Source: Candidatus Acidiferrales bacterium
GTDB lineage: Bacteria > Acidobacteriota > Terriglobia > Acidiferrales > UBA7541
Reading direction: 5' to 3'
Length of the DNA stretch: 47,913 nt
Assembly (NCBI GenBank): GCA_030037525.1
Contig: JASHRC010000087.1
Coordinates: forward strand, 1-47,913
Both the position numbers and the translations under genes were made by a program. The notes under the pieces are model-generated. The model was not told where the DNA came from. It ran no database searches and saw only the letters and a list, made by a program, of their open reading frames with translations. Positions 39,832 to 47,913 of this stretch are shown in pieces (position 1 is the first letter of the stretch; the number at the start of each line of letters is the position of its first letter).

Positions 39832-39884
39832 GCTACTCTCCGCAAGCAGCAACCGGAGCGGGGCCCCTCCCAGGAATCGGCATT

Positions 39885-41369
39885 TCAGCTTTCTCCCCGC
39901 AAGACCCAAGTATCCTTGCTGCCGCCACCCTGCGACGAATTGACCACCAGGGAATTTTTCTCCAGAGCGACGCGCGTCAGGCCGCCCGGCACGATGGTTA
40001 CTTTGTCGCCGTCATAGAGGCAGTAGGGGCGCAGGTCGACGTGGCGGCCGCCGATTGAATGCTCGGCCGAATCGTAGGAAGGCACGCGCGACAGCGGCAC
40101 CACCGGCTGGGCGATGTAATTGCGCGGATGGGCACGGATGCGCTCGCGAAACTCTTCGATGCGCTTCCGATCGGCGGCGGGGCCGATCAACATGCCATAG
40201 CCGCCCGATTCGCCGACCGCCTTAACCACCAGTTCCGGCAAATGCTCGAGCACGAAAGCGAGATCGTCGGGCTTTGCGCAGATGTAGGTTTCCACCGAGC
40301 GCAGGATGGGTTCTTCTCCGAGATAGTAGTGAATGAATTCGGGCACGTAGGCATAGATCGCTTTGTCGTCGGCGACTCCGTTGCCGACGGCGTTGGCGAG
40401 AGCCACGTTCCCGGCGCGGTAGGCCCCCATCAGGCCGGGCACGCCCAGGACGGAATCGGAGCGAAAGGTGAGCGAGTCGAGGAATTCGTCGTCGACGCGG
40501 CGGTAGATCACATCGACCCGCGTGAGCCCGCGAATCGTCTTCATGTACACGACCCCGCCATCGACGATCAGATCGCGGCCTTCCACCAGCTCGATGCCCA
40601 TCTGCTGGGCCAGGAAGGTGTGTTCAAAATAGGCGCTGTTGTAAATGCCGGGAGTCAAAACCACGATTTGGGCTTCGCTTTCGCCGCGCGGCGAAAGGCT
40701 GCGAAGAATTCTCGAAAGCTCCGCGGGGTAGTGATTCACCGGCAGCACCTCGAGGTCCTCGAATGCGTCGGGAAACGTACGCGTCATCACGATGCGATTT
40801 TCAAGCACGTAGGAGACACCACTGGGCGTGCGCACATTGTCTTCCAGCACGCAAAATTCGCCGGTTTTCGAGTCGCGTACCAGATCGATGCCACAAATGT
40901 GGGTGTGAATTCCGCGTGCGACCTCGACTCCGATCACCTCGCGGCGAAAATGCGGACAGGAATAGACGAGCGAACGCGGAATGCGCTTGTCAGAGAGAAT
41001 GCGCTGCGGTCCGTAGATGTCGTGCAAGAAAAGATTCAGGGCCATGACCCGCTGCGAAAGCCCGCGTTCGATATGCCGCCATTCCGAGTTGGGGATGATG
41101 CGCGGAATCAAATCGAACGGGAAGAGGCGCTCGGTGCCGCGGCCGTCGCTGTAAACGGTAAAGGTAATACCCTGAATCAGGAAAGAAAGATCGGCGAGCT
41201 TGCGACGCTCCTCGAAGTGGCTGGGCGCCAGGGCTGCGAACTTCTGAAACAGTTTTGCGTAGGGGGGACGCGGCTGGCCGGGGGCTCGGAACATCTCGTC
41301 ATAAAAGCCCCCCGTGTCGTAGCCCTCGAACAAGCCGGGCCTAGCCATTAGCGTCGGCGCCGCTCCCAT
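39885..41369 (-). CDS. Circularly permuted ATP-grasp protein (DUF404/407)
   Basis: A 494-residue member of the circularly permuted ATP-grasp type 2 family. It starts with GLFEGYDTGGFYDEMF; NVRTPSGVSYVLENR (metal/ATP site), VVLTPGIYNSAYFEH, VYMKTIRGLTRVDVIYRRVD and VVKAVGESGGYGML are all characteristic. ATP-grasp enzymes form amide bonds through acyl phosphates; this family is predicted to be a peptide ligase. It is followed by the alpha-E gene 53 bases later and then transglutaminase. The start could also be ATG 41348, 7 codons downstream. Confidence 0.9.
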   Translation of the reverse strand: MGAAPTLMARPGLFEGYDTGGFYDEMFRAPGQPRPPYAKLFQKFAALAPSHFEERRKLADLSFLIQGITFTVYSDGRGTERLFPFDLIPRIIPNSEWRHIERGLSQRVMALNLFLHDIYGPQRILSDKRIPRSLVYSCPHFRREVIGVEVARGIHTHICGIDLVRDSKTGEFCVLEDNVRTPSGVSYVLENRIVMTRTFPDAFEDLEVLPVNHYPAELSRILRSLSPRGESEAQIVVLTPGIYNSAYFEHTFLAQQMGIELVEGRDLIVDGGVVYMKTIRGLTRVDVIYRRVDDEFLDSLTFRSDSVLGVPGLMGAYRAGNVALANAVGNGVADDKAIYAYVPEFIHYYLGEEPILRSVETYICAKPDDLAFVLEHLPELVVKAVGESGGYGMLIGPAADRKRIEEFRERIRAHPRNYIAQPVVPLSRVPSYDSAEHSIGGRHVDLRPYCLYDGDKVTIVPGGLTRVALEKNSLVVNSSQGGGSKDTWVLRGES

Positions 41370-41501
41370 TGCCTTCTACTCTAGCAACGGTCACCGAAGG
41401 GAGTACCTACGAAAAAATGGATGGGATGCATCAAGATTTTGAGGAGCAGCCAGCCGTGCTCGCCTCGCCAGAGGCCTCACGGCTCCCAGCACCCGGTATT
41501 T

Positions 41502-42200
41502 CTAAGGCTTCGCTCTCGCAAGCTCTCCGATCGAGACGAAGCGGAGGCCCCTGCCTCGTCCCGTCGCCAGGATGTGTGGCAGAGCCTCGATACTGCGCGA
41601 CGGGTCGGAGATGCCGTCATGAAGGATGACGATGGTTCCCGGGGCGAGATTCTTTTCGATCAGCCAGCGAATGTACCACACCGGCGGGCGCATGGGATCG
41701 TTCGGGTAGGCGCATCCCAAAACACAGGTATAGCCGCGGCTTCGGGCTAGCCGAAGCTGCCGGGAACGAGCCACGCCGCCCGGCGGGCGGAACAACTTCG
41801 GAGCTCCGAGCGGACCGATGGCGTTTTCCGTCTCTTCCAAATTGCGAACAAACTCGGCATCGGAGTGACCGAGGGCGGGTCCGTTCCAAAAGTAATGGTT
41901 GGCGACCTCGTGTCCGGCGGCCTTGATGCGGGCAACCAGTTCCGGATGGCGCAAGGCGCGGTCGCCGATGAGAAAAAATGTGGCCTGGGCATCGTGCCGA
42001 CCGAGGATGTCGAGAACCTGAGGCGTGAACACGGGATGCGGGCCGTCGTCGAACGAGAGAGCGACGAGCGGAAGGCTGGTTCGAATGCGATACACAACAT
42101 TCGGAGTGAGCCGTTCGAGCGCAGGCACTGCGGCCAAGGGCTGAAGCCAGAAAATGACGAGAAAAAGCGCGGCCGCGGCGCCGATCATGATGAACAGCAC
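41502..42200 (-). CDS. Polysaccharide deacetylase (NodB/CE4-like) with altered metal motif
   Basis: A 232-residue protein with one N-terminal membrane anchor (MIGAAAALFLVIFWLQPL) and a NodB-homology domain: ALSFDDGPHP (Asp51-Asp52), ATFFLIGD, LFRPPGG and IVILHDG. Such enzymes remove acetyl groups from chitin, peptidoglycan or other N-acetylated glycans. The second motif is unusual: it reads GHEVANHYFWNG, so His102 is present but the second zinc-ligand His of H-x3-H is Asn106. The start is GTG at 42200, with an ATG at 42188 as alternative; no good ribosome binding site is visible for either. It could still be active with a different metal site. Confidence 0.85.
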   Translation of the reverse strand: MLFIMIGAAAALFLVIFWLQPLAAVPALERLTPNVVYRIRTSLPLVALSFDDGPHPVFTPQVLDILGRHDAQATFFLIGDRALRHPELVARIKAAGHEVANHYFWNGPALGHSDAEFVRNLEETENAIGPLGAPKLFRPPGGVARSRQLRLARSRGYTCVLGCAYPNDPMRPPVWYIRWLIEKNLAPGTIVILHDGISDPSRSIEALPHILATGRGRGLRFVSIGELARAKP

Positions 42201-42392
42201 TTTCTGATTCTATTTCATCGGGTCGGTCGGACGGGACTTGAAGGTGACCCGTCGCCCGCCCAACAGCGCGGCGTCCCGGGCCCAACACGACCAGGTGACC
42301 GGCCACTCATTCCGAAAGTTCCCCGAGCAAGCATTCCCTGGAGAACGCCGCTAGCCGGGAGCCTCCTCAGAGGGGCACGGCATCCTGGTTTG

Positions 42393-42653
42393 CTAGACGC
42401 GGCGAGCTTGAGGTTCCCGCTCGTGCATGAGGTGGGCGCGGACCGCTCGAAGCCGGGCTCGCAGATAGCCTGGGTCCATTCCCGCCGAGGAACAGACGGT
42501 CTCAAAATCGCGCTGGTCGTCAAAGAGGTACTGCTCGGCTTTGCGACGAAAACTCAATGGCCCCCGAACCCATTCCTCCAAGGTTCTGGCAAGGACCGCT
42601 CTCCAGAGCCTCTCTTCCGCGGTGCCTTGATTGCTGCTCCGACTTGCGAACAT
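42393..42653 (-). CDS. Small conserved-looking protein of unknown function
   Basis: An 86-residue protein. The start ATG 42653 is preceded by a G-rich GGGGG at suitable distance; the frame is open further upstream, but that part does not look like protein. The core RLWRAVLARTLEEWVRG, LSFRRKAEQYLFDDQRDFE, VCSSAGMDPGYLRARL, with aromatic and acidic residues at regular spacing, resembles small helical proteins I know from other bacteria, where an LW-AV segment is followed by RR-A--W/YL and DF--VC--AG-D---VR. I read it as a real gene, possibly a small helix-turn-helix or adaptor protein. It has no membrane segment and a basic C-terminus. Confidence 0.6.
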   Translation of the reverse strand: MFASRSSNQGTAEERLWRAVLARTLEEWVRGPLSFRRKAEQYLFDDQRDFETVCSSAGMDPGYLRARLRAVRAHLMHEREPQARRV

Positions 42654-42913
42654 AGGGACCCCCGAGGTTGTCTGGTTTGGCGGGCACTGAGATCCGGAGC
42701 AAGCCCCGGACCACATCGGCCAAAACCGTGATCCCAGAGGCCCAATCGCCAGAATCGCGATTCCTCTTCGTTGCAACTACGAAGCTTCGAAGCGCTTCCG
42801 GTCTTGTCTGTTTGCGCACCATCATTTTTGGCGGCGCAAGCGGCGGCGGGAATCCCCGGAAGGAAAGAGACGAAAGGGAAGGAAATTTGCACCGCGGCGT
42901 ATAGAAATTACAA

Positions 42914-43828
42914 TCACTTGGTCCCCCCAGCGCCCGGCGCGCAGTCAGGCAGCAAGGGCCATTGCGGATCGAGCCAGTGCAGATAGGTCTCCAGTCTGTG
43001 CCAGCACGGCACGCTATTTTTTGCGAACGCGGAGGAATCGAACTGATATTCCACGTCCACGTGGCCGTAATTGAGCACCACGTGCGGCGGGAGTTTGGGA
43101 ACGACGTCCCGTGCATTCGAGATTCTCCAGGAATCGATCGGCAGCTGATTGAATTGGTCGACAAATTCCATGTTGCCCACCCGTGGTGAGGCGAAAGTGC
43201 ACAGCGCGGTGATGTCGAATTTGCGCTTCGCGTCATTCTCCGCCACAAAGAGCGTGGCCAGCGCGGCCCCGAGACTGTGGCCGGTTACAACGGTCGGCCG
43301 CCTGCGGCGGGCCAGGCCTTCGGCGAGACCGCGCTCGACTTCGCGGCTGATAGCGAGCTGCTCGAGTTGCTCTGCAAAGGATCCGCTCCACTCATCGGGC
43401 GCAGCGGCGGGAGCACGGACTCCCGCAGCGACTTGAGCCGGAAGCGGGCGCCTGACCACTTTTATGGTGCTGTAGATTTTGTCGAAGCCCTGAGCAACGC
43501 GCCCGGCGTAAGGTTTTTGTCGAAACGGCACCGGAATGGCAAACGCGTCGTCGATCCACTCCAAGACGCTTTCCGTGCCGCGGATGGCGACAATGCGTGA
43601 GTCCGGGTCGGCCAGGCTGTGGGCGACGATGCCATAGAATTTCGGCTCCACCGCGTTGAGCACGAAATCGGACATCTGAATCCACGCGCCGACTTCATAG
43701 CCCTGGGGAATGGCCGCGGGCTCAGGCCGGAGCGGGTCCGGGCTGCCGGCATGGTTGTACATTGCGTAAGCAGCCTGGACGAACTGGCCGTAGAAAAGGG
43801 CTCTTTGTTTGTCGAGTGGCTGGCCCAA
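42914..43828 (-). CDS. Class 3 lipase-fold protein
   Basis: A 304-residue member of the fungal-type class 3 lipase family (Lipase_3). The nucleophile elbow TGHSLGAALATL contains Ser185; Asp241 (ISNARDVVPKLPP) is the probable acid, and the base is His277 or His284 in CWHRLETYLHWL. The N-terminal RALFYGQFVQAAYAMYN and the first motif IVAIRGTESVLEW fit the family. There is no signal peptide, so it is probably cytoplasmic or leaves by another route. The start is TTG at 43828: an in-frame TAG lies seven codons upstream and no ATG gives the conserved N-terminus. Confidence 0.88.
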   Translation of the reverse strand: MGQPLDKQRALFYGQFVQAAYAMYNHAGSPDPLRPEPAAIPQGYEVGAWIQMSDFVLNAVEPKFYGIVAHSLADPDSRIVAIRGTESVLEWIDDAFAIPVPFRQKPYAGRVAQGFDKIYSTIKVVRRPLPAQVAAGVRAPAAAPDEWSGSFAEQLEQLAISREVERGLAEGLARRRRPTVVTGHSLGAALATLFVAENDAKRKFDITALCTFASPRVGNMEFVDQFNQLPIDSWRISNARDVVPKLPPHVVLNYGHVDVEYQFDSSAFAKNSVPCWHRLETYLHWLDPQWPLLPDCAPGAGGTK

Positions 43829-43853
43829 GGCAAAATCCGAAGCGGCCTAGGGT

Positions 43854-44897
43854 CTATTGCTTGTACTGCTCGAATAGCTTCTGGTAGTCGTGGTTGTTTT
43901 CATTGCAGATGTACTCCTGAATTTGCCACTCGGGATGCAGCGTGAACGTCGCTACCTCGGTCCACGGCGCCGCAAACACGTTGGGATCGTCGATGGTGGC
44001 CGAGTATTTCAAGGTATCGTAGGAAACACGCTCGAACCGCTCGACGACGTGGTATGCCGTGGTGTGGCGGTACTCGCCTACCGAGACTTTGTCGTTCACC
44101 CCGGTCACGTCTACCACCAGCGTGTCCCCTTCCCAGTGCCCGACGGAATTTCCCATCCAGGTCGGGTCGAGGTCTTTCGGATGCGGACGACCGTCAGTTG
44201 GGACGACGCGGAAATATTCTCCCGCCTCGTAGAGGATCACGACGAGGTTCGGGGTTTCGACGATCTCGATCGGATACGGCTCGTTGATTGTATCGGGCAC
44301 CCCGCGGGGCAGGCACCGCTCCCCGAGCGAAAACGTGTATTCGGGACCCACCTGGTATTTTTCCGCACCCGGTTTCAGCCTGATTTTCTCGATCGGGTGG
44401 AGCGAATGGAAGGGCGCGATATAAACGCCGTTGAGGTCCGGCTGGCCGTCGGGCATGCGCGGAACGGGCTTGTGGGCCAAAGCGGCGGTCGCCGCGGCGC
44501 TATCGTCGGGCGCCGGGGTGGTGCCCGGTATGGTCACCGTGACCGTGCGCGTGTCGCTGACCGTGCCGCCGTAGCCGAAGACCGTCAAAGTGTACGTCGT
44601 GGTGACGGCCGGCTGAACGGTGCGGCTGCCGCGCGCGGCCACGATGCCGATGCCGCGATCGAGCACGATCCGATCGGAATTAATCGCCGCCCATTGCAAG
44701 GTCACCGATTGCCCCGGCTGGATGGAAGCGGCGCTCGCCGTGAAGTTCAGGATCTGAGCCTTCGGAGCGGCCGGAAAACCATCGCGCGATCGCGGCGGCT
44801 CGGTCGGCGCTTGCTGCGCAGACGCGCCCAAGGCCAGTGCCAGCAGAAACGCGACGGCGATCGCGCCGAAAGTTCCCTTCTCCTTTGAAACGTTCAT
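43854..44897 (-). CDS. Exported Ig-like-domain protein of unknown function
   Basis: A 347-residue secreted protein. The signal peptide ends near LGASAQQ, a short Pro-rich stretch follows, and then an Ig-like beta-sandwich (about 45-123: ILNFTASAASIQPGQSVTLQ, with TYTLTVFGYGG). The C-terminal two thirds begin at PRMPDGQPDLNGVYI and contain LGERCLPRGVP and MGNSVGHWEGDTLVVDVTG, a pattern recurrent in acidobacterial exported proteins of unknown role. ATG 44897, with AAGG upstream, is preferred to GTG 44909. The stop lies 25 bases before the lipase gene, so the two may be co-transcribed. Confidence 0.78.
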   Translation of the reverse strand: MNVSKEKGTFGAIAVAFLLALALGASAQQAPTEPPRSRDGFPAAPKAQILNFTASAASIQPGQSVTLQWAAINSDRIVLDRGIGIVAARGSRTVQPAVTTTYTLTVFGYGGTVSDTRTVTVTIPGTTPAPDDSAAATAALAHKPVPRMPDGQPDLNGVYIAPFHSLHPIEKIRLKPGAEKYQVGPEYTFSLGERCLPRGVPDTINEPYPIEIVETPNLVVILYEAGEYFRVVPTDGRPHPKDLDPTWMGNSVGHWEGDTLVVDVTGVNDKVSVGEYRHTTAYHVVERFERVSYDTLKYSATIDDPNVFAAPWTEVATFTLHPEWQIQEYICNENNHDYQKLFEQYKQ

Positions 44898-45233
44898 GGC
44901 CCTTTTCACTCTCGATCTTCTTCTGCGGGCATCCTATGCCGCCGGGCCGACAGATACAAACGAATTCCGATTTTCGGACTTGTGGAGGCGCAAGCCCCAG
45001 AGCGCTCCGACCAAACCCAAGAATTGTTCAGCGCGACGTGTGGCTCACGATTCAGAAGGCATGCTGGGCACTGGGAAGAAAGCGTCCTCGCGGCCGTCGC
45101 AGGCATGGCGCAGAGCCGTCTGGCTCGCCCCCTCCTGGAGGCGGCCTGCTGCCGTTCGGTTCCAGAGACCAGGGACACGGCGGAAATTCCCCGGCGCCTT
45201 GACATAGTTCCATATTTCTGGCATGATCGAACC
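44898..45233. other. Divergent intergenic region before arsR
   Basis: This gap separates the minus-strand exported protein from plus-strand arsR. I see no gene in it. At its right end is a promoter-like TTGACA (45199-45204). GTTC (45207-45210) and GAAC (45229-45232) form a loose inverted repeat across the promoter that could be part of an ArsR operator, but I cannot define the operator with confidence. Confidence 0.45.
45199..45227 (+). promoter_or_regulatory. Candidate arsR promoter
   Basis: A perfect TTGACA (45199-45204), a 17-base spacer and CATGAT (45222-45227, 4 of 6). The expected transcription start falls at or next to the arsR ATG (45234), and no ribosome binding site precedes that ATG, so the mRNA may be leaderless. 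Confidence 0.5.
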
Positions 45234-45587
45234 ATGAAAGCCGCCGAAAAGCTCGATTCCCACCAGATCGCAAGATACGCCGACAAGTTCTCAGCTCTGG
45301 GGACCGAAGCGAGACTTCGAATCATGCAACTGCTGCTGTCGGCGCATCCGGAGGGTCTCGTCGTCGGCGAGATCCAGGCCGAACTTGAGATTCCCGCCTC
45401 CACGCTTTCCCATCACCTCGACAAGCTGAAGAACGAAGAGCTTGTTTCGGTCGAGCGCGAAAGCACTTTCCTGCGGTACACGGCCAACACGGCGGCGCTC
45501 GAGGAAATCCTCCGTTTCCTCTACGCCGAATGTTGCACTCGCAGCAAGGCGTTCAAGCGAGATGAGTTTATGGCAGTCCGTCGATAG
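45234..45587 (+). CDS. arsR: ArsR-family metalloregulator
   Basis: A 117-residue winged-helix repressor. DNA-binding region: FSALGTEARLRIMQLLL, then IPASTLSHHLDKLKNEELVS, with a beta wing at VERESTFLRYTAN. There is no N-terminal ELCVCDL-type metal site. Instead there is a vicinal cysteine pair, Cys100-Cys101, near the C-terminus (YAECCTRS), as in the Acidithiobacillus-type ArsR where C-terminal cysteines bind arsenite. It lies 10 bases before arsM, which it probably represses until arsenite binds. The start ATG is placed by the conserved N-terminal helix. Confidence 0.9.
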   Translation: MKAAEKLDSHQIARYADKFSALGTEARLRIMQLLLSAHPEGLVVGEIQAELEIPASTLSHHLDKLKNEELVSVERESTFLRYTANTAALEEILRFLYAECCTRSKAFKRDEFMAVRR

Positions 45588-45597
45588 GAGTCGTGCG

Positions 45598-46407
45598 ATG
45601 AGTCAATCGAAGATTCGCCAGATGGTGAAAGAGAAATACAGCGAACTGGCACGGCGAGCCCAGTTCCAAGACAACGCCAGCTCGAGCCCATGGGCGGGCT
45701 GCTGTGATCCGATCTCGACCGGCCTGTATGAATCCGACGAGACCGACCAACTGCCCGACCAGGCGGTGCACGCCTCGCTGGGCTGCGGGAACCCCACGGC
45801 CTCGGCGAAACTGAATCCAGGAGAGATCGTCCTCGATCTAGGCTCGGGAGGCGGCATCGATGTCCTGCTCTCCGCAAAGCGGGTGGGTCCCACCGGCAAA
45901 GTCTACGGCCTCGATATGACCGACGAAATGCTCATCCTGGCAAATAAGAATAAGGCAAAGGCTGGCGCCGACAATGTCGAATTCCTAAAAGGCGAAATCG
46001 AAAACATTCCCCTTCCCGACAACTCGGTGGACGTCGTAATTTCAAACTGCGTCATCAATCTTTCCTCAGATAAGGGACGGGTTCTGCGAGAAGCCTTCCG
46101 CGTCCTCAAGCCGGGCGGGCGTTTTGCCGTGTCCGACGTCGTGACTCGCGGAGAAATCTTGCCTGAGATCCGCCAGAGCATGCTCTTGTGGGTGGGCTGC
46201 GTCGCAGGCGCACTGGAGGAAGCCGAATATCGGAACAAGCTCGCCGCTGCCGGCTTCGAAAACGTGGATGTGAAACCCACCCGCGTTTACCGTGCGTGCG
46301 ATGCGCGAAAATTTCTAGGCGATACCGGGATCGATGCGGATAAGATCGCCAGTGAAGTGGACGGAAAGTTCTTCAGCGCCTTCGTTCGCGCACTAAAACC
46401 GGTTTAA
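45598..46407 (+). CDS. arsM: Arsenite S-adenosylmethionine methyltransferase
   Basis: A 269-residue enzyme that methylates arsenite to mono-, di- and volatile trimethyl arsenic. SAM-binding: [20 protein letters not shown] (78-97), [10 protein letters not shown]. The cysteines needed for arsenite binding and catalysis are present: Cys63 in SLGCGNP, Cys151 in ISNCVINL and Cys201 in WVGCVAGAL, matching the three conserved cysteines of known ArsM; a Cys35-Cys36 pair lies N-terminal. AGGAG (45586-45590) sits 7 bases before the ATG. It forms a short operon with arsR, and the arsC remnant follows 6 bases after its stop. Confidence 0.94.
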   Translation: MSQSKIRQMVKEKYSELARRAQFQDNASSSPWAGCCDPISTGLYESDETDQLPDQAVHASLGCGNPTASAKLNPGEIVLDLGSGGGIDVLLSAKRVGPTGKVYGLDMTDEMLILANKNKAKAGADNVEFLKGEIENIPLPDNSVDVVISNCVINLSSDKGRVLREAFRVLKPGGRFAVSDVVTRGEILPEIRQSMLLWVGCVAGALEEAEYRNKLAAAGFENVDVKPTRVYRACDARKFLGDTGIDADKIASEVDGKFFSAFVRALKPV

Positions 46408-46413
46408 ATCGAG

Positions 46414-46470
46414 ATGCCTTACAACGTGCTGTTCCTTTGTACCGGCAATGCTTCCCGCTCGATCAGGTAA
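46414..46470 (+). pseudogene. arsC: Truncated arsenate reductase (LMW-phosphatase type), 18 codons
   Basis: Six bases after arsM an ATG opens a frame reading MPYNVLFLCTGNASRSIR and then TAA. This is the unmistakable N-terminus of thioredoxin-linked ArsC and low-molecular-weight tyrosine phosphatases: strand 1 followed by the C-x5-R active loop (CTGNASR), which is intact. The normal protein has about 130-150 residues. I see no continuation in any frame of the following 260 bases. It is therefore a deletion remnant of a third gene of the ars operon. Confidence 0.8.
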
Positions 46471-46733
46471 TTGCGAGAAATCAGATCCGGATTCATTCCG
46501 GTGCGCCGCCATCCCGCATTCAGGACTCATCGCGATATAATGGGTTTGGAAACACGATTTGGCAAAGCACCCGAGGCCTCGTTCTCCGAGGGTCGGCAGA
46601 TCGAGTCGAATGGAGCCGGAGGCGCTTGACGTCGGTCCCGAAGTGAAGGTGGGGCATTGGAGCGAACCAATCTTGAAAAGCTGGTTCCGGATCGCTCGGC
46701 GAACCGCCTGAGCCCGGACAAAGGAGCACGAGC

Positions 46734-47913
46734 GTGGAAAAACCAGTCATCCTGAGTGCCGTTCGGACACCGATTGGAAAATTCATGGGCGGACTCTCGC
46801 CGCTGCCTGCGCCGGAGCTGGGAGCGATTGTCGTCCGAGAATCGGTGCGCCGCGCCGGGGTCGATCCCAAACAAGTCGATGAAGCCATCTTGGGCAATGT
46901 TGTGCAGGCGGGGCTGGGGCAGAATCCCGCGCGGCAAGCGGCACTGAAAGGCGGGCTCGATGCCCGGGTCGCCGCCATGACGATCAACAAGGTCTGCGGC
47001 TCCGGCTTGAAGGCTGTGGCGCTTGCGGCCCAGGGAGTGCTGCTCGGCGAATCGGAGATGGTGGTCGCAGGGGGAATGGAGTCGATGAGCAACGCGCCGT
47101 ATTTGATGCAAGGTGCGCGCGCGGGATTTCACCTGGGCAATGTCGAACTGCTTGACTCGATGATCCACGACGGCCTCTGGGACGCCTTCGAGAATTTCCA
47201 TATGGGCATGACGGCCGAATTGGTCGCCGAAAAATATCGCATCTCCCGCGAAGAGCAGGACCGCTACGCGCTGGAAAGTCATCGCCGCGCAATCCACGCC
47301 ATCCAGTCGTGCTTGGTGGCCGATCAGATTATCCCGGTAGAAATCGCCCAGAAGAAGGGCGCCCCTATCGTGATCAAGACCGATGAATCACCGCGCGCAG
47401 ATACCTCGCTGGAAGCCCTCACGAAGTTGAAGCCTGCCTTCAAGAAGGATGGTGGCACGGTAACCGCCGGCAACGCGCCGGGCACAAATGACGGCGCTGC
47501 TGCAGTCGTCGTCACCAGCGAAAAGACGGCGGAGCAGCTGGGCAAGAGGCCGATGGCGCGCGTCGTTGCGCAAGCGGTGAGCGGGGTTGAGCCCCGGTGG
47601 GTGATGATGGCGCCGGTGGAGGCGGTTGAGAAGCTGCTAGCAAAAACCGGCTGGGATCGCGACAAAGATGTCGACCTCTACGAATTGAACGAGGCGTTCG
47701 CCGTCGCCGCGATCGCCGTCACGCGTCAATTGAAACTCGATCCTGCGAAGGTCAACGTAAATGGAGGTGCGGTCGCCCTCGGTCATCCCATCGGCGCGTC
47801 AGGCACGCGCATTTTGGTCACTCTGCTCTACGAATTGCAGCGCCGCAATTTGAAGCGCGGCATCGCCGCCCTCTGCCTCGGGGGTGGCAACGCTGTGGCC
47901 CTGGCCGTCGAGC
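46734..47913 (+). CDS. Acetyl-CoA acetyltransferase (thiolase), cut by window edge
   Basis: A thiolase of which 393 residues are visible; the frame is open at the right edge, but the family end is nearly reached. It condenses or cleaves acyl-CoA (two acetyl-CoA to acetoacetyl-CoA, or the last step of beta-oxidation). Features: [31 protein letters not shown] with nucleophile Cys88, [38 protein letters not shown] (catalytic His) and CLGGGNAVA (second catalytic Cys). The start is GTG at 46734 with AAGGAG 7 bases upstream. A TATAAT (46536-46541) lies about 190 bases upstream without a clear -35 box. Confidence 0.93.
   Translation, partial: MEKPVILSAVRTPIGKFMGGLSPLPAPELGAIVVRESVRRAGVDPKQVDEAILGNVVQAGLGQNPARQAALKGGLDARVAAMTINKVCGSGLKAVALAAQGVLLGESEMVVAGGMESMSNAPYLMQGARAGFHLGNVELLDSMIHDGLWDAFENFHMGMTAELVAEKYRISREEQDRYALESHRRAIHAIQSCLVADQIIPVEIAQKKGAPIVIKTDESPRADTSLEALTKLKPAFKKDGGTVTAGNAPGTNDGAAAVVVTSEKTAEQLGKRPMARVVAQAVSGVEPRWVMMAPVEAVEKLLAKTGWDRDKDVDLYELNEAFAVAAIAVTRQLKLDPAKVNVNGGAVALGHPIGASGTRILVTLLYELQRRNLKRGIAALCLGGGNAVALAVE

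Noticed and set aside
40059-41351. A 430-codon frame opposite the ATP-grasp gene
   Set aside because: Antisense shadow; the minus-strand frame has complete ATP-grasp features.
42520-43248. A 242-codon minus-strand frame overlapping the lipase and the small gene
   Set aside because: Composition is unlike protein and the overlapping frames encode a clear lipase fold and a better small protein.
46536-46541. TATAAT as promoter of the thiolase gene
   Set aside because: No -35 box or extended -10 TG is present at the right distance, and it lies about 190 bases from the start; noted only in the thiolase entry.

Overview
The window is GC-rich chromosomal DNA, most likely from a member of the Acidobacteriota. 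The evidence is two Oar-like TonB-dependent receptors with an N-terminal carboxypeptidase-regulatory domain, a protein of repeated DUF5666 domains, a PEGA-domain secreted protein, a TIMP/NTR-like plus CnaB-like secreted protein, and a large S10 peptidase. This is an inference from gene content; there is no rRNA or tRNA gene here to confirm it. I saw no IS element, CRISPR array, phage or integrase.

Layout. (1) 1-4.8 kb: minus-strand pair of a DUF5666-repeat exported protein and a TonB-dependent receptor, both with glycine-rich inserts. (2) 5.2-13.5 kb, plus strand: a truncated PEGA gene, then a probable five-gene operon of TetR regulator, TonB receptor, alpha/beta hydrolase, PHB-depolymerase-like esterase and acyl-CoA synthetase, which reads as uptake, cleavage and CoA activation of an ester. 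(3) 13.5-20.7 kb, minus strand: ppa; egtB-egtD-DUF427-nth (ergothioneine synthesis and base-excision repair); and amidase-GerMN-rph-rdgB, whose gerM-rph-rdgB order matches Bacillus gerM-rph-ysnA. (4) 20.8-25.6 kb, minus strand: a GH13 enzyme, and a TIMP-like protein followed by an S10 carboxypeptidase that ends at a clear intrinsic terminator.

(5) 25.7-37.8 kb is the most interesting part. Plus strand: sugar epimerase, ceramide-glucosyltransferase-type GT and FAD oxidoreductase. Converging on them on the minus strand: LytS-type kinase, FtsX-type permease, asparagine-synthetase-family amidotransferase, GT39 membrane glycosyltransferase, GT2 polyprenyl-phosphate glycosyltransferase, and a very SQD1-like UDP-sulfoquinovose synthase. 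I propose that this locus makes a sulfoquinovose-containing envelope glycoconjugate through a polyprenyl-phosphate sugar rather than the classical sulfolipid SQDG.

(6) 37.9-41.4 kb, minus strand: the conserved trio of circularly permuted ATP-grasp, alpha-E protein and transglutaminase. (7) 41.5-44.9 kb, minus strand: a NodB-like deacetylase with a changed metal-site residue, a small 86-residue protein, a class 3 lipase and an exported Ig-like protein. (8) 45.2-47.9 kb, plus strand: arsR-arsM followed by an 18-codon remnant of arsC, then a thiolase that runs off the right edge.
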